Source of the DNA: Siphonodentalium dalli
Lineage: Eukaryota; Mollusca; Scaphopoda; Gadilida; Siphonodentaliidae
Length of the DNA stretch: 64,000 bases
Direction: 5' to 3'
Assembly (NCBI GenBank): GCA_032622095.1
Contig: CP136062.1
Location: forward strand, 136,721,351 to 136,785,350
Position numbers and translations under genes: made by a program. The notes beneath the pieces are model-generated. The model saw only the letters and a program-made list of their open reading frames with translations. It was not told the origin of the DNA and did not search any database. Shown here one piece after another: positions 21,866 to 34,341 of this stretch (positions are counted from its first letter, which is position 1; each line of letters opens with the position of its first letter).

Positions 21866-23742
21866 ATATTTATAAACATTTTTCCTTTTTCTTATTCTAT
21901 AAACTCAGCTGCATTATCTGAAATATGTCTGCAGTTTGGATAGTATACCATGGAGCTCTGTACATAAATTAACCCAATTCTATATTAGAATTATTGATCG
22001 ATTAGTCTGTGGCCGCGCATTTAAAAGACACACCAATTTATTCTATCTATCGCTTTTAGTCATCTCAACAAGATGTGACGTTGGTTCGTGTTGTGGTGTG
22101 TTTTATTGGGATATGAAACGCATAACCCAATTGGTCATTGACCAATCACCAAACAGGATTTAGTAAATATATTGTCAAAATGTAACGGTGCTGCCTTCTT
22201 ACTGGTATAAGGGCACCATTTTCCAACCTCAATAAACTTTGATAATATTGTTTGCTTATTTCAGTATTTCAAGTTGGTTGTTTAGTGCCGAGGCAGTATG
22301 TAATCTTGAAATATTATTGTAGAAAACTAAACACACATGACATCTGAACTAAGAGAAAAATATAAAACATTCAGTTGGACCATACCTAAAATTGTCATTT
22401 AAAAAAATAAAAATAAGACTCTTATTTGGACCGAATAATAAATCAACAATAAACATATGACAATTAAGGTAATATGATACCTATAATCAACCAATAATTA
22501 ATAACGATTTATGCTGTCTATCAGTAAACATTGGTGAAATAATTATGATCTGAAAATAAATGGTGCTTTGGCATGTTTTTCGATATGAGAACATACTATA
22601 TAGTACCGTCGATTGGTTTCTAATGAGTCATTTCATCCAAAAATCTAATTTTACAGTGAGTGACTAGTGATCCCGTCGACAACATCTACCATTACCATTG
22701 GAAGATAATCGTTTTTATCACATTGTTATAAAAGTTAAATTCTCATATTCTTATCTCTCCTGGTTGATGAGAAAAAACAACATTTTAGAAGTAAAATTTA
22801 CTGAGACGTGCAATATGACATTTTGATTTTGAAGATTTCCGCGGGTTCAATTAGTCCTTGTCACACAGAATTAAAAAGAAACTCCCTCCAGCCTATCTTC
22901 AATCCTCAAAGCAATCCAATTCCAGAATTATTCTATCAGGAATGGTTTCGAAAATATGACATTTCAACATTTTAGAATTAACGATAAAATTTTGCAGGAA
23001 ACATTGATACGACTTTTTAGAACACAATTTTTCCTAAAAGTATGGCATTTATACTTTAAAAATTGACAAATGATCGAAAGGGTCTTATTTAATTGAACCC
23101 GTAGATTCTAAAAATTCAAAAACATTTTTGATACAACATTTTAGAAGCCCACCATGATGTAAACTTGTTGGCAATATTAAGAAATGACTATGTGTTGGTA
23201 GAATAACAGGAACTGGAACAAACCACTGACTCAAAACTCATCCTAAGCCTTTGTTTACCGTTTACATGCGACACATATTTGAAAGATTTGAATTCCAAAA
23301 GAATTGTTTTACTGTATATTCTTCTTGGATGATAGATTAGTATTATTCATCATGCATTTTATTACATGTATATGTTTAGCTTAAAAAGCTATTTTTTAAT
23401 TTTTGTCTGTTTTCATTTTTTTTTCCAGTTGCTATCAGCATTTAAAACACTTGCATTTGTATTTATTCGTAAGGTATGTTGATATGGTACATTTACCAAA
23501 ACAGATTTTATATTTTGAGACATCCTTACCAGCCTTACCAGACCATATATGCAACAATTCTATTAATCTGTTAATGATACTATGTTATATAACATAAATA
23601 AAAATGTTAGTATTGAAAAAACTTTTGTATAGGCCTGTTTTATCCCAACCAATATGATCATAGTCAATTTATTAAGATTAACACTTCCCAGGGTAATTAA
23701 TTCAATGGTTATTAAAATATCGACATGTGACCTTCACCTTCA
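21866..23742. other. No gene recognised
   Basis: AT-rich sequence with only short open frames (21936-22163, 23403-23597) that show no domain. No clear terminal repeats were found. A pyrimidine tract followed by AG near 23420-23430 could be a splice acceptor, but no exon context supports it. Confidence 0.5.
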
Positions 23743-23754
23743 GTGAAGTACATT

Positions 23755-23961
23755 ATTGAGGAACAGATAACTAAGAAATATATTCCAAGCCTTATTTTGT
23801 TCGACTTTGTAAGGTTTCCTGTCAAAAGTTCAAAAAGTTCCAAGGTTTTGTACTGGTGGAATATGAGTTCTATGGGCGTTAGCCATAGTAGAATTTCATG
23901 GCATGATCTATTCGCTCTGGTGAAATGGTCAAAATATAATTCAAAGCTTTTGCAATTCTAA
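23755..23961 (+). pseudogene. Unrecognised conserved reading-frame fragment, copy 1
   Basis: The frame reads EEQITKKYIPS, a hydrophobic stretch, then SSKVLYWWNMSS MG, SHSRISWHDLF. A diverged copy at 39560-39785 keeps the same order in its translation (EAQLLIKKY, then SSQVLNWWNIMG, SQSRTLWHDL). Conservation at protein level (VLxWWN, SRxxWHDL) with many nucleotide differences suggests both come from a once-coding multi-copy sequence. In copy 2 the hydrophobic middle sits between a GT and a TTTTCCTCATGCAG, so it may be an intron. I do not recognise the family. Confidence 0.35.
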
Positions 23962-24229
23962 ATAAGTGGTCTGATGAAGAAAACGGTCGTTAGGACATGC
24001 TCAATGCACTATAGATGTTTGTCGTAAGTGTCTATTAGGACTGTAATACTTTATTAGTTCTAGACATTCAAGGAATTACGACATTAGACATCAGCTCTCC
24101 AGAGAGAAGGCAATGTCCTGGTGAAACACCCAAGAATTATTCTTGTATATCAAAAGGCTTGCCATCTTCCCAATCCCGAAACAAACCGTAGAAAGCTTAA
24201 ATCGTGACTGAACTACACAAATGATATAA

Positions 24230-24310
24230 ACGCTCTTTATTATGTCCATATCAGGAAAACAGTAACAGATAATGCTCTTTATGTTTACAATATCCGGCTC
24301 TAAACAAAAG
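24230..24310. repeat. Scrap of the CTCTTTA-motif repeat family
   Basis: AACGCTCTTTATTATGTCC and AATGCTCTTTATGTTTAC resemble the motif recurring at 26800-26930 and, as CGCTCTTTAACG, throughout the 25-27 and 36.9-40.8 kb blocks. Confidence 0.4.
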
Positions 24311-24899
24311 CCAAGTTCTGTAACGTTTTTTGCTTTTGTTTAACACAACAAATGAAAAACATTTGATAATAACATACTGTTTATGCCATATTTCTGATTG
24401 GTATAAGAACAAGGTCTGTCTATATTTGACTTTTCTTTCTGTTTATGGCGGTTTTTGACGGAGGTGAATATTTTAACAGCATACCCACCGTCAACGCCGC
24501 CCGTATCTTTAACTTACGATACAGTTAAAATGAGATACATCTTCACCGCAAATAGTTGGTCACCCCTAAACAAATATAACTGAGAAAAATGAAAATATCC
24601 CACGTCAAGAAGGCCAATAACTCCGCCAAAAAAAGTCTGACCTAACATTAAAATCACAGGTTCCCATGGTGGTTGAACTTGATGTCTGTGCCAAGTTTCA
24701 CGGAAAATGATTAAAAAACGACTGAGAAAAACTCCGGACAAATTTGTGTCCATGGACACATGGACGGATAGACAAGCCGATTCCAGATACTGATACCCCC
24801 AACAACTTTGTATAATTATCTCTAAATTTAATTGGAACGACACAAGCATGTTTTACCATGGACACTGTTTCCAATAAAGCTATTTGATTTGATTTGATG

Positions 24900-26790
24900 T
24901 GACGAGTGTTGTTATGTTGTGTTGCGAATACCCTAGCTGGACTGATAATTTCGGCCAACATATCGAAAAAAAAAATTCGCAAAACATTTATTGCACTAGG
25001 AGACTTATATAAACCTAATTCGTGCTCTCCAACTTACAAAATTTCGCCCTTTTTTTAGCTGAAATTTTATTTCACGTTCGATATTCATTCGATATTCAGA
25101 TATTCATTCGAGATACGCGTGAAGTCAGTTCGACGTTCGATATTCGGCACTTAGAAATTTTAAACAAAATTAATTTTCGTTTTATGCATGATGGGCCAAT
25201 AACATACTGTGCTCTCCCACTGAAACTTCGTCCGAAATTCGGCGCTCTTCCTGTTTTCCAGGCCATAGCTGAACTTACAATTTCCTGTTTTCCGGGCCAT
25301 AGCTGGACTTACAATTTATACTTACACGACATATAGCTGTAAGGGCGCAGGCTGTATTGACGGGCCGATTGAGCTGAAATTTGATAATTATAGTCACTCC
25401 CATATGAGAACTGCACATCCCAATATACAAGTCCAGACCATGGTCAGCGTCATGCGTTTTGAATATCGAATACCATCCTGTTCTCTCGAAAACAAGCACA
25501 TTATCTGCTAATAATACAACTTATTTTAGGTAGATTATCTGCTTAGATTAACATTTTGAGTCGATAATGTGCTGAAAATTAAATCATTTTAGTCATATTA
25601 TCGACTCATTAATACCATAGTCGGCTAACATATCAAAACGCATGACGCAGACCATGTCTGGACTTGTAGGTTGGCATGTTCAGTTATCATATGGGAGTTA
25701 CTATATAATTATCACAGCTATATGTCGCGTAAGTATACACATTTTCTAAGACCAGCTATGAATGAATTTCGCACGAAGTTTCCAATATATCCTCGCAGAA
25801 TTACGCACATAATCGACCTATATTATGAAATAGGTACGATAAGGTGATTATCTGATGTTTTGTGGCGCGGGTTACAGTGATAACACCCGTTAAAGAGCGT
25901 ACGCACGAAAAGTCATGAGTTGGCTAATTTGTATAATTCTCTCCACACAATCTACTTAGAATCGCCTTATTATGAGTCCGTATTGTGACTAGAATGTTCT
26001 TATTATCAGCACATTATCGACACAATAAGAGGCGATTCTCAGCATATTATCTACCTAAAACAAGTTCTATTTAAGCAGATAATGTGCTGCTTTTTGAGAG
26101 GACAGGCTGGAATCTCGAATAAATATCTGTATATCGAATGCATATCGAACGTGAAATAAATTTCAGCTAAAAAAAGTTGAAAATTTGTGAATTGAGGTCT
26201 ATAATAGTCTCCGAGTGCAATGAATATTTTTTGATGTTAGCCGAAATTTTCAGTATAGCTATGGTATTGGCAAAATATCCTTGCGAAAATACGCACATAA
26301 TCGACCTATATATAATCTGAAATAGGTACATAATGCGGGCCACCGTGAAAAAACCGTTAAAGAGCGTACACCTGAAAAGTCTTAGAATCGCCTTATTATG
26401 AGTCGGTAATGTGACCAGAATGTTCTTATAATCAGCACATTATCGACTCAAAAAGAGGCTATTCCAAGTATATTATCTATCTAAATCAAGTTCTATTTAA
26501 TCAGTTAATGTGCTGGTTTTCGAGAGAACAGGCTGTTCGTTTTATGGCGCGGGCCACAGTGAAAAAACAAATAAAGAGCGTACACCTGAAATGGCGTGAG
26601 TATGGGTTATTTGTGTCATTGTCCACACATAATTTGCTTAGAATCGCTTCATTATGAGTTGACAATGTGACTAAAACCCTCTCATTTTCAGCACATTATC
26701 GACTAAAAATGATCAGATTTTAAGCAGATTATCTACCTAAGACAAGTACTATTATTAGAAGATACTGTGCTTGTTTTCGGGAGAACAGGC
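24900..26790. repeat. Mosaic inverted-repeat block of family F (first block)
   Basis: The left arm starts about 24915 (GTTGCGAATACC, CTGGACTGATAATTTCGG, GCACTAGGAGAC, GCTGAAATTTTATTTCACG, CGATATTCATTCGATATTC). It recurs inverted at about 26110-26300, and a second inner inverted pair (CAGCGTCATGCGTTTTGAAT near 25450, inverted near 25636) lies inside. Modules built on AGGTAGATTATCTGCTTAGA, AGTCGATAATGTGCTG and GCGGGCCACAGTG / TTAAAGAGCGTACAC repeat three or more times up to 26790. The same modules fill 36950-40780. Non-coding; the short open frames inside are not conserved between copies. Confidence 0.7.
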
Positions 26791-27101
26791 TGGTTATATA
26801 AAAGCACTCTTTATACTATAGCGACCACAAGGAGGAATGCTCCCACAAAATAACGCTCTTTTTCTGACGACCGAGAACCACATGCCAGGAAGCTCTGATA
26901 AATTAACGCTCTTTATGCGACAACGACCGCATGATATTCTGTTCCAGCGAGTCAGTCTTCCATAGACTCGCGTGTTCGATTCGCTCTCGAATTTCTAAGT
27001 ATTCATTCAATTACAATTTCGCTTGTTCTATCTCATATAATTGCCACTTGATCATTTCTGTTGTTTTCACTCTATATTATAATATATAAATTCCACAATG
27101 G

Positions 27102-27505
27102 TTAAAGGTACTCAATCCGTAAAGAGGGTCCCCATCTCAACAGATTCCAACAACAACAATCCGATCAGAGGGTCCTATATTACTATTTCTTTGGCTTTGG
27201 GGGTAAAAAATATTTGATTCCAGTCGAGGAACCCATCAAACAAAGCTCAGAGTAATTAGATATTGATTTTTGAAATGTGTTAATTGCTCGAGATGAGTAC
27301 TAATAACTGCCGTCAATTTGGTAACCTGCTCGAGATTTTACGCCAAAACTCTATTCAAACAGACAAGGATGGATAACTCTAAAATCGATATCTAACAAAT
27401 CTGAGCTTTGATGGGTGACTTTCTCGACTCGAATCAAATATTTTTGACCCCCGAAGCCATTGAAATAGTAATTGAGAGGAGTTTTATCGGATTGAGTACC
27501 TTTAA
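27102..27505. mobile_element. TTAA MITE, 404 bp, at the 5' side of a pseudogene
   Basis: The ends TTAAAGGTACTCAATCCG and CGGATTGAGTACCTTTAA are perfect inverted repeats with TTAA at 27102-27105 and 27502-27505. The interior is a long palindrome: TTGGCTTTGGGGGTAAAAAA, CAGTCGAGGAACCCATCAAA and AGCTCAGAGT on the left are mirrored on the right. Right-arm-like fragments of this family lie at 13866-13995 and 49735-49862. The open frame starting at 27408 is a chimera running out of this MITE into the pseudogene. Confidence 0.8.
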
Positions 27506-27507
27506 TC

Positions 27508-28160
27508 GGTGTCCTATACCTATTTGTAAGAGGCCACTTGAGGAGGGCGAGGTTGTCACGCTGACAGCAAAATGTGCCGTAGGGTTGGTCACTTTAGCGG
27601 TCTCGAAAGGCAGTATTGTTCATGGTAAGTGTCGACGCCTGTATACACGGAGGTTAATAGAATAGCCTCTCCAAATAAAGTCTCATCGCTGTACGTTGCG
27701 TTGCGTTCCGGGGTAGGGATTTTGACTTCAAATAACAATGTCTGTTTTGCGGAAGGTCCATTGTAGAACTGAAACGACGAGAACGATTTGGCGAAATATA
27801 CCCCGTGAGAACATTAGCCTTCCAAGAAGAAGTTTCCGGTAAATGTAAAGAGCGCGATGATGCTTGGGGTAGAGAGATTTTGACGATAATACAGTTTTCT
27901 CGAGATTTGCATGCTTATGGTGCAGTATACCATCAGACTTGCAGTGCGACATTGATAGAACGTGGAAACCTCTACCCACACTACTACGTGTACAAAAAAG
28001 ATAAGGGTCGACAAAAGAATATTACTAGGGAGAACGCGTTCATGTCAGTGGTAGACTCGTTCAGAGCAAATGACAATGAATAGGTTTCAATTGGCGACTG
28101 AGTTGAGAAAATGGGGATACTACTTCGCGTTACAAGTGACGAGCTGTTCACAACAAAACA
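27508..28160 (+). pseudogene. Multi-copy Cys/His-motif protein, N-terminal part (broken)
   Basis: Translation gives CPIPICKRPLEEGEVVTLT, then VHGKCRRLYTRR (C-x-x-x-C and H-x-x-C patterns). In the frame from 27724, after a stop, come QCLFCGR, PVRTLAFQEEVSGKCKERDD AWG, DLHAYGAVYHQTCS, GRQKNITRENAFMSVVDS and DNE, then a stop and VSIGD, VEKMG, DELFTTKH. This order resembles a large uncharacterised protein family that is heavily expanded in molluscs and cnidarians; I recall the family from its motif order and cannot name a domain. At least three stops break it. The frame is cut at 28160 by the foldback element and resumes at 30712. Its function is unknown; repeated Cys/His pairs suggest zinc binding. 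Confidence 0.6.
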
Positions 28161-30711
28161 CAGTGGTCCGAATCGGCATCTCCAGTTTAGACCTAGTTTA
28201 AACTACCAGTTTAAACTGGGTTTTAGTAGTAAAACCAAGTTTACTCCACCATTGGGACGACATAGATTTGGTCGATTGCGTTACCTATGGGCCACAATTG
28301 TTCAATTGCAAGGACAAGAGGAGTGGTCTGTCTGTTTATCATGGCTACATATCAATGCATTGTCCGGTCACGCGACCGGTTGCCGCTATCTAATCTCCTA
28401 ATTAGGCGAATAACCCGTGCGCTTTGAGAAATCACGACGAATGCACGGTCTGTTGTGAAGCGGTTTGATATTATCTAATACCATGGACGAACATGACTTT
28501 TGGAACTAAAAAATATCTCTTGACGGCATGGGTGTGGGCCCGCCCCAAATACCCGTAGAAATACTACCACCCCTCCACCAGGAGTGGGTGGCCCGACAAA
28601 AATACACCATATAACACCCTCACCCGAGGTACGGGATACGCCCAATTACCCAACAGAAACACCACAACCCTCACTCCGGGGGGGGGGGGGGTGAAAATGG
28701 AGTAAGGACCATTTTCGAGAACGGTAAGGCCAATTTGATGGTATGTGAGGGTGGCCCGCCCCAAATAAACCCTAGAAAACCCACACCCCTCACACCCGGG
28801 CGGGGGGGGGGGGGGTATACCAAATGGGATATGTACCATGTTTGAGAACGGAAATGATTTCGGCCAATATGACGACAGGTTGGTGGTCCGCTCCAGATAT
28901 CCCCTAGAAACACCCCCACCCTCATTCCTGGAGGATACCACCCCGCTGGGATGAAATTGGGGTATGGACCATTGTATACATTATTCGCAAAATAAATGTC
29001 TCTGTCGGTCGATTTTACGGCAAGTGTGGGTGGCCCGCCCCAAATACCTCATAGAAACACCCCCACCCCTCACCCGGGTGTCGGAATGGAGTATGAACCG
29101 TTTTCGAGAACGGCCAGTATTTCGGCCAATTTGACGGCATTGGTGGGTGGCCCGCCCTCAAATAGCCCTCTTTAGAAACACCTCCACCCCACCCTCACCA
29201 CGGATGGTGCCACCGAGCGGGTGAAAATGGGGTATGGACCCCGGGGTGCGGGTTGGGGGGTTTCTATGGGGAGGGGGCGTTCTCGAAATTGTTCCATAAC
29301 CCATTTTGACCCCCCCACTCGGGGTGGTACCCCTGGGTGAGGGTGTTTCTAGGGGGTATTTGGGCGGGCCACCCACACATTTTTGCAAATAAGGAATAAA
29401 ATGGTCCATACCCCATTTTCACCCTCATCGGGGTGGTACCCCCAGGGATGAAGGTGGGTGTTTCTATGGGGTATTTGGGGCGGGCTACACACTCTTGTCG
29501 TCAAATTGACCGAAATCCTAACCGTTCTCGAAATTGGTCCATATCCCATTTTCAGCCCTAGGTGGTTCCCCGGGTTGAGGGGTGTGCTGTTTCTATGGGG
29601 CATTTGGGCGGGCCATCCACCCATGCCGTCAAATTGGCCGAAATCCTTATCGGTCTCGAAAATGGTCCATATCCCATGTGCACTCCGTCGGTGGTACCCC
29701 CCGGATGTGGGGGTGTTTCTATGGGTTATTTGGGGGCGGGCTACTCACCCAACACCCACCCATACCATCAAATTGGCCGAAATCCTTAGTTCTCGAAAAT
29801 ATTCCATACTCCATTCCCCCCTCCGTGTGGTACCCCCCCCCCCCCCGATGAGGGCTGGGGTTTTTCTAGTGGGTATACATACGATGGGCCACCAACCCAT
29901 GCCGTCAAATTGACCGAAAGAGACATTTTTGATTATGAGGAATCAGTTCCAAAAGTCATGTTCGTGTCTAACGTGTCAAACTGATCAGTCCGATCCCTCC
30001 ATGCTCTCAGTCGCCAAAGCGACCTCCAAACGAGCAAATTGCAAAACAAACTATATAGCAAGCAATCATCCATCATACTGGCATATGTTTTGTGACAAGT
30101 TATCTCACGAGTACCGACATCGCCTCCCCGAATTCCTGTATGTACATAAACTGCAAATGGATATTGAGTGAAAAACGCCCGAGTATAAACGCCTCCCCCA
30201 ACTAAAAAAAACACTCCCATATACGCGAAAAACAACATCAATACTGGGCGAAAAAATCGACCGAATAATAAAACCCACCAAACTAGGTTTTAGTAAAACC
30301 TGGGGTAGGGTGGTTTAACTTTGAAGTTTTTTCAAAGTATATTTAAAGGTATATTTTCGAGACGAGACGTATGGTACGTATAAATCATTTATACCTAAGC
30401 TTATACTGATGATTATATAGCCAATTCACCACAAACAATTAGTAATATTACCATAACTTTGTCACGTCAATAAAACCTAGTTTCAATTGAGATCGAATTC
30501 CACAAACTAAAACTGAGTTTATCACAAAACTGGGTTTAACTACACTAAAACCCAGTTTTACTCCTGTAAAACCTGGTTTTACTACAGTAAAAACCTGGTT
30601 TTACTACAGTAAAACCAAGTTTTACTCCTACTTAAACCTAGTTTAAACTGGAGTTAAACCTGGTCTAGAACAAAACCTAGTCTAAACCAGAGATGCCGAT
30701 TCGGACCACTG
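28161..30711. mobile_element. 2.55 kb foldback element with hAT-like CAGTG ends
   Basis: The termini CAGTGGTCCGAATCGGCATC (28161) and its complement (ending 30711) are perfect for about 22 bp. Subterminal zones follow, rich in TTTAAACT, AAACCTGGTTTTACT and related palindromic units (28190-28245; 30485-30680). Inside, about six units of 115-150 bp (GGTGGCCCGCCCCAAATAC, CGAGAACGG, TTTCGGCCAATTTGACGGC) run one way from 28530 to about 29235. About five run the opposite way from about 29250 to 29920. An inner pair, GAACATGACTTTTGGAACT near 28489 and its complement near 29950, borders the arrays. The CAGNG start is compatible with hAT, but I see no 8 bp duplication (flanks ACAAAACA and AGTTAGTT). 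No transposase. Open frames across the G/C-rich arrays are artefacts. Confidence 0.85.
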
Positions 30712-31512
30712 AGTTAGTTTAGGTTAATAAACCATTTTGGCGTGTGATATCGACTTTGCTGAAGTGAACGGAAAACCAAAGTTGTCACTTGCAGAACGAC
30801 GGCGATTCTGATAAAAAAAAATGGACGAGCAAGAGAAACTGAGAGTAATAGAAATAGCTGCCTGATCAAGAATGACATTAAAGCTATAGATACCTCTAAG
30901 GACATATAGCCACGAGCAACAGATATGAGTTCTCGCCCAGCCAGATCTAGGTTTTTCATGATACTCTCAGCGTCCTGGGTTTTCCTGCTCATTTTCAGAA
31001 GTTCAGAGATTTAAAAAGAGTGTTGTGTTGCTGATGATATAGACATTCCTGGGTATTCTCGGGGGCAGTTTGTTCAATTTGTTCAATTTCGCGGACTTGG
31101 AAAATTTCAGCTTGTTTCAGTGGGGTGAATTTTTATACCGACAACGTCGACCATAATATAAGAACACTTTATGGACATAACACTGTTCATGGGATGTGCA
31201 TAATTGCCGTTGTGTCTCGTAGCAGTAAGGTTGATAGAGCTACTCCACGAGTGAACGTAACCAAGGAGGATATTTTGTATGCAGCCAGAATCAACATACA
31301 AACATTAAGCCCATCACAATCACCCTGCTTAAAATATGAAGAACTGTGTTCAACAAGAATATGCCAAAATGACCAATTTTGGTTTGTTATGGAAAAGGAC
31401 TTGGCTGCTGCGTTGTCGATGTTGGTCTCCTCTCCACACATTGTTAACGGCAGACATTTCCAATTGGACATGGATGCCTTGCTAGATTCTGAATGTCGTG
31501 AAGCAGTTTAAT
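30712..31512 (+). pseudogene. Multi-copy Cys/His-motif protein, second part (broken)
   Basis: This continues the pseudogene interrupted at 28160. After the element come RLINHFGV, then DIDFAEVNGKPKVVT, DEQEKLRVIEIAA, LIKNDIKAIDTSKD and DDIDIPGYSRGQFVQF in alternating frames. From 31125 an open frame of 128 codons has NFYTDNVDHNIRTLYGHNTV HGM, the best conserved block of the family, and ends at 31511. At least four stops or frameshifts occur. The split falls between DELFTTKH and RLINHFG, adjacent in intact members as I recall them, so little host sequence was lost on insertion. Confidence 0.6.
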
Positions 31513-34340
31513 CAATTGAGCATGTTTCTGAAGACGAGCTCACCAGGATCTTGCCACACCAAGAAATATAGCTACATTATAACACGTAAAAGAGCGTTTA
31601 GCAATTAAATGAACGATATTTTTCTTTAATTTTAAAGCTTTTATGAGGCTTATATAACAAATATACTCAGAAAATATGTACTTATAATACACTAAAGAGC
31701 TCCTCAAACTTTTACTACTCAGTTGGACACACGGTTATTCTTCATTTATCTCTTAAAAGCATCCATACCAGGGTAGGTCCAACACTGTGGTGACGTTTCT
31801 AAATCACGAACACTGACATTTCAATCTTAATTAACAGAAACAAATTACCAGACTACTGCCTAAACATGTATTGAAGGATTGCTATCCTGATGAATACAAC
31901 ATATTCATAATGCATTATATAACCATCGCAATTAAGTAGACTGCATCTTCGAGTTTTTATCAGCGAACGATATTTATTACGGATTATTCTTTCGCATTTT
32001 GTTGTTTTTAATAATTACCAATAAATACTACGATTCTCACAAACGTTTACTACGCCAGACACGCACTCCATATTTGGAAACGGTTTATTTGCACATCTTG
32101 GGAAAGTGGCATTGTCCTAGAAAATGAAAACTGATACAGAACACAGATCTATGTAGGCACGTAAATATGTCGCCTTTTATCTAAGAGACTGGGCAGTACA
32201 ACATTGACCATGCATTGATAAATAGTAATAACTAGCAATAATTAGTTCAAGTTGAACAGATGAGTCTCCCAGTCAACATACGTATTTCCCGATAATATGC
32301 ACATGATCCATCACGTGATTGAAATAGTCCGGCATATATATTGTGTCTATTTATGGAAGGGGTTATTACCTAGCGAATGTCTGAGTCGTTGAGAATGCTT
32401 CTAATTGTAGCCACGATTCTCTGCCACCAACAGTTACTCACAGCACCATAATTATAACAGGCTCAGACGAGCAGACCTAGTTATAATATAAATGTTTTTG
32501 GGTAGTGTGAAATTTCAACGACATGCGCTCGCCTACTTCGTCACAGAATAAAAAAACACTTCATTGGAACATATAACCTAATTTATTAGCTACTAAATAA
32601 AGTACATTTTGTACTCTGCAAATCTGAAATTAAATAATTGCTAATACTGTAATAAGATATACTTGCTCGCAGAACCGGAGACTATGTCATTCCATGGTTC
32701 TGCATCTGGTTTTATTTTACCATACTATAAAAAATGTATCAATATTTAATAGCGTAAATAATTGCAAGTCATTCAGTAGATTGGCTTTTGCGAGCACTCA
32801 TCGTTTTGTCACTTGTACTAAATTACCTTCTGGAGAATGGGACAGTTTATTTTACCTCTAATATGCTCTATTCCTGGCCCGGATTTCTCCGACTTCGTCG
32901 CTTCTGACATTATGCCGGCAATAACACTATCATGTTGGTACTTGATTTTACATGTCATAGCCCTTCTGGCAAAATGAACACATAACATTTTCAACCGCCA
33001 TCCCTCCAAGCGTAGTGCTTTGGTCACTTCTGGTACTCCAGCACAAATTTTGCCTCTACAGACTTATAATTTTTGGGCGTAAACCTGGTAGTAATGAGCG
33101 AGCCATTTCGGACATAGCCATAATCTCACATTTTATGGATGGGAATTAGCCACTTGGGTTTAAACAATATTTTATTTCTTCCCAAAATTATATAATTATA
33201 AAACATGACACATGTATGAATAGAAGACTAGAAGGGAGGAAGAGGATTTGACAACAAGCATCAGATGCTTATATAGAGCCATCTCCTCAATAGCCACTTC
33301 TGGCATTACCATATCTAGGCCAATAAATAGGGTGACAAGATTTCATTGTTCTGCATGTTGTGACCTTGTATTCACACAACAAAATACCATTTAAAGGATA
33401 AAAATTAGTAAAGTACAACTGTGAATAAATGTATAAGTTTAAATAATCATTTAGGATAATTATAAATATTTATTTAATCTTTAGAATTTTACCTTACTAA
33501 TAATTAATTAGTAAAATAGAATAAACCACAAAATGTTTGATAAACTATACCTAGCACAGAAATATGATCCTAACGAAATCCTAACAAAAAAATAATTCCA
33601 AGCAATTTAGAAATTGAAAATGATGCAGAACAATAATTCTAATTTTGTTGAATCGTATATATTAGAAAACTCTTCAACAAGTGTGCAAACCAACGAAATA
33701 TCTTGTAAATAATAGAGAAATCTGCAGACCAATTAGCAATCTTCTGTGGACGATGACTCGCAGAGAAATATGAATATGAACCAATCAATCCGTTACTGCA
33801 GCTTGTTTCTTGCAGAGCAAAATAGTTCCATATTTTGAATAAGTAAAAACATAAGTATATTGCTGTTTATGTTTGTGGAGGCACAATTTATTGAAGCAGA
33901 CTTCGGAAAGCCAGAATTGTTTTATGACTAGCTATCCCTCATGACGTACCCAAAATGACTGCGCCCATAACGTAACTAAAACTACGAAGATTTACGGATT
34001 CATTTAGGCTAATAGCAGTTTAACCGCGTAATACCAGAAGTAAAATTTTAGCTAACAATAAGTTATTATAATAGTGAACAGATATACTAAGTAATAGCAG
34101 ACTGCTATTTGAAATATAAAAGTTATGATGCAAGATAGCACCGAAATTTTACGAAGTGAAACTTGTATATATAAACGTTATGCCCAGTAAAGGTCGGACC
34201 TTTACACAACCCTCCAAAAAATATTTGTGTTCTCACAAACTTGTGCTCTAATTTCATATAAGAACTTGCATACACGAAGACGATACAATTTCAAACTATG
34301 TAACTAGTTCACGTTTCATATCAGATTTCAACAATGGTTG
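31513..34340. other. No gene recognised
   Basis: AT-rich sequence. A minus-strand frame at 32818-33027 (69 codons, with basic residues and three cysteines) has no recognisable motif. TTTAAACAATATTTTATTTC TTCCCAAAATTAT near 33160 resembles TTTAAGCAACATTTATTTCT TCCCAAAAATAT near 58755, a dispersed repeat. I found no clear inverted repeats. Confidence 0.5.
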
Positions 34341-34341
34341 T

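Noticed and set aside
26960-26990. tRNA-like B box (GTTCGATTC)
   Set aside because: No acceptor stem or A box could be fitted around it; it lies in an AT-rich repeat margin.
28564-29913. Several Pro/Gly-rich open frames on both strands
   Set aside because: They translate the G/C-rich tandem units of the 28-31 kb foldback; frames exist on both strands because the units lack stops.
32818-33027. 69-codon minus-strand frame with cysteines
   Set aside because: No family or motif could be recognised and chance frames of this length are common here.
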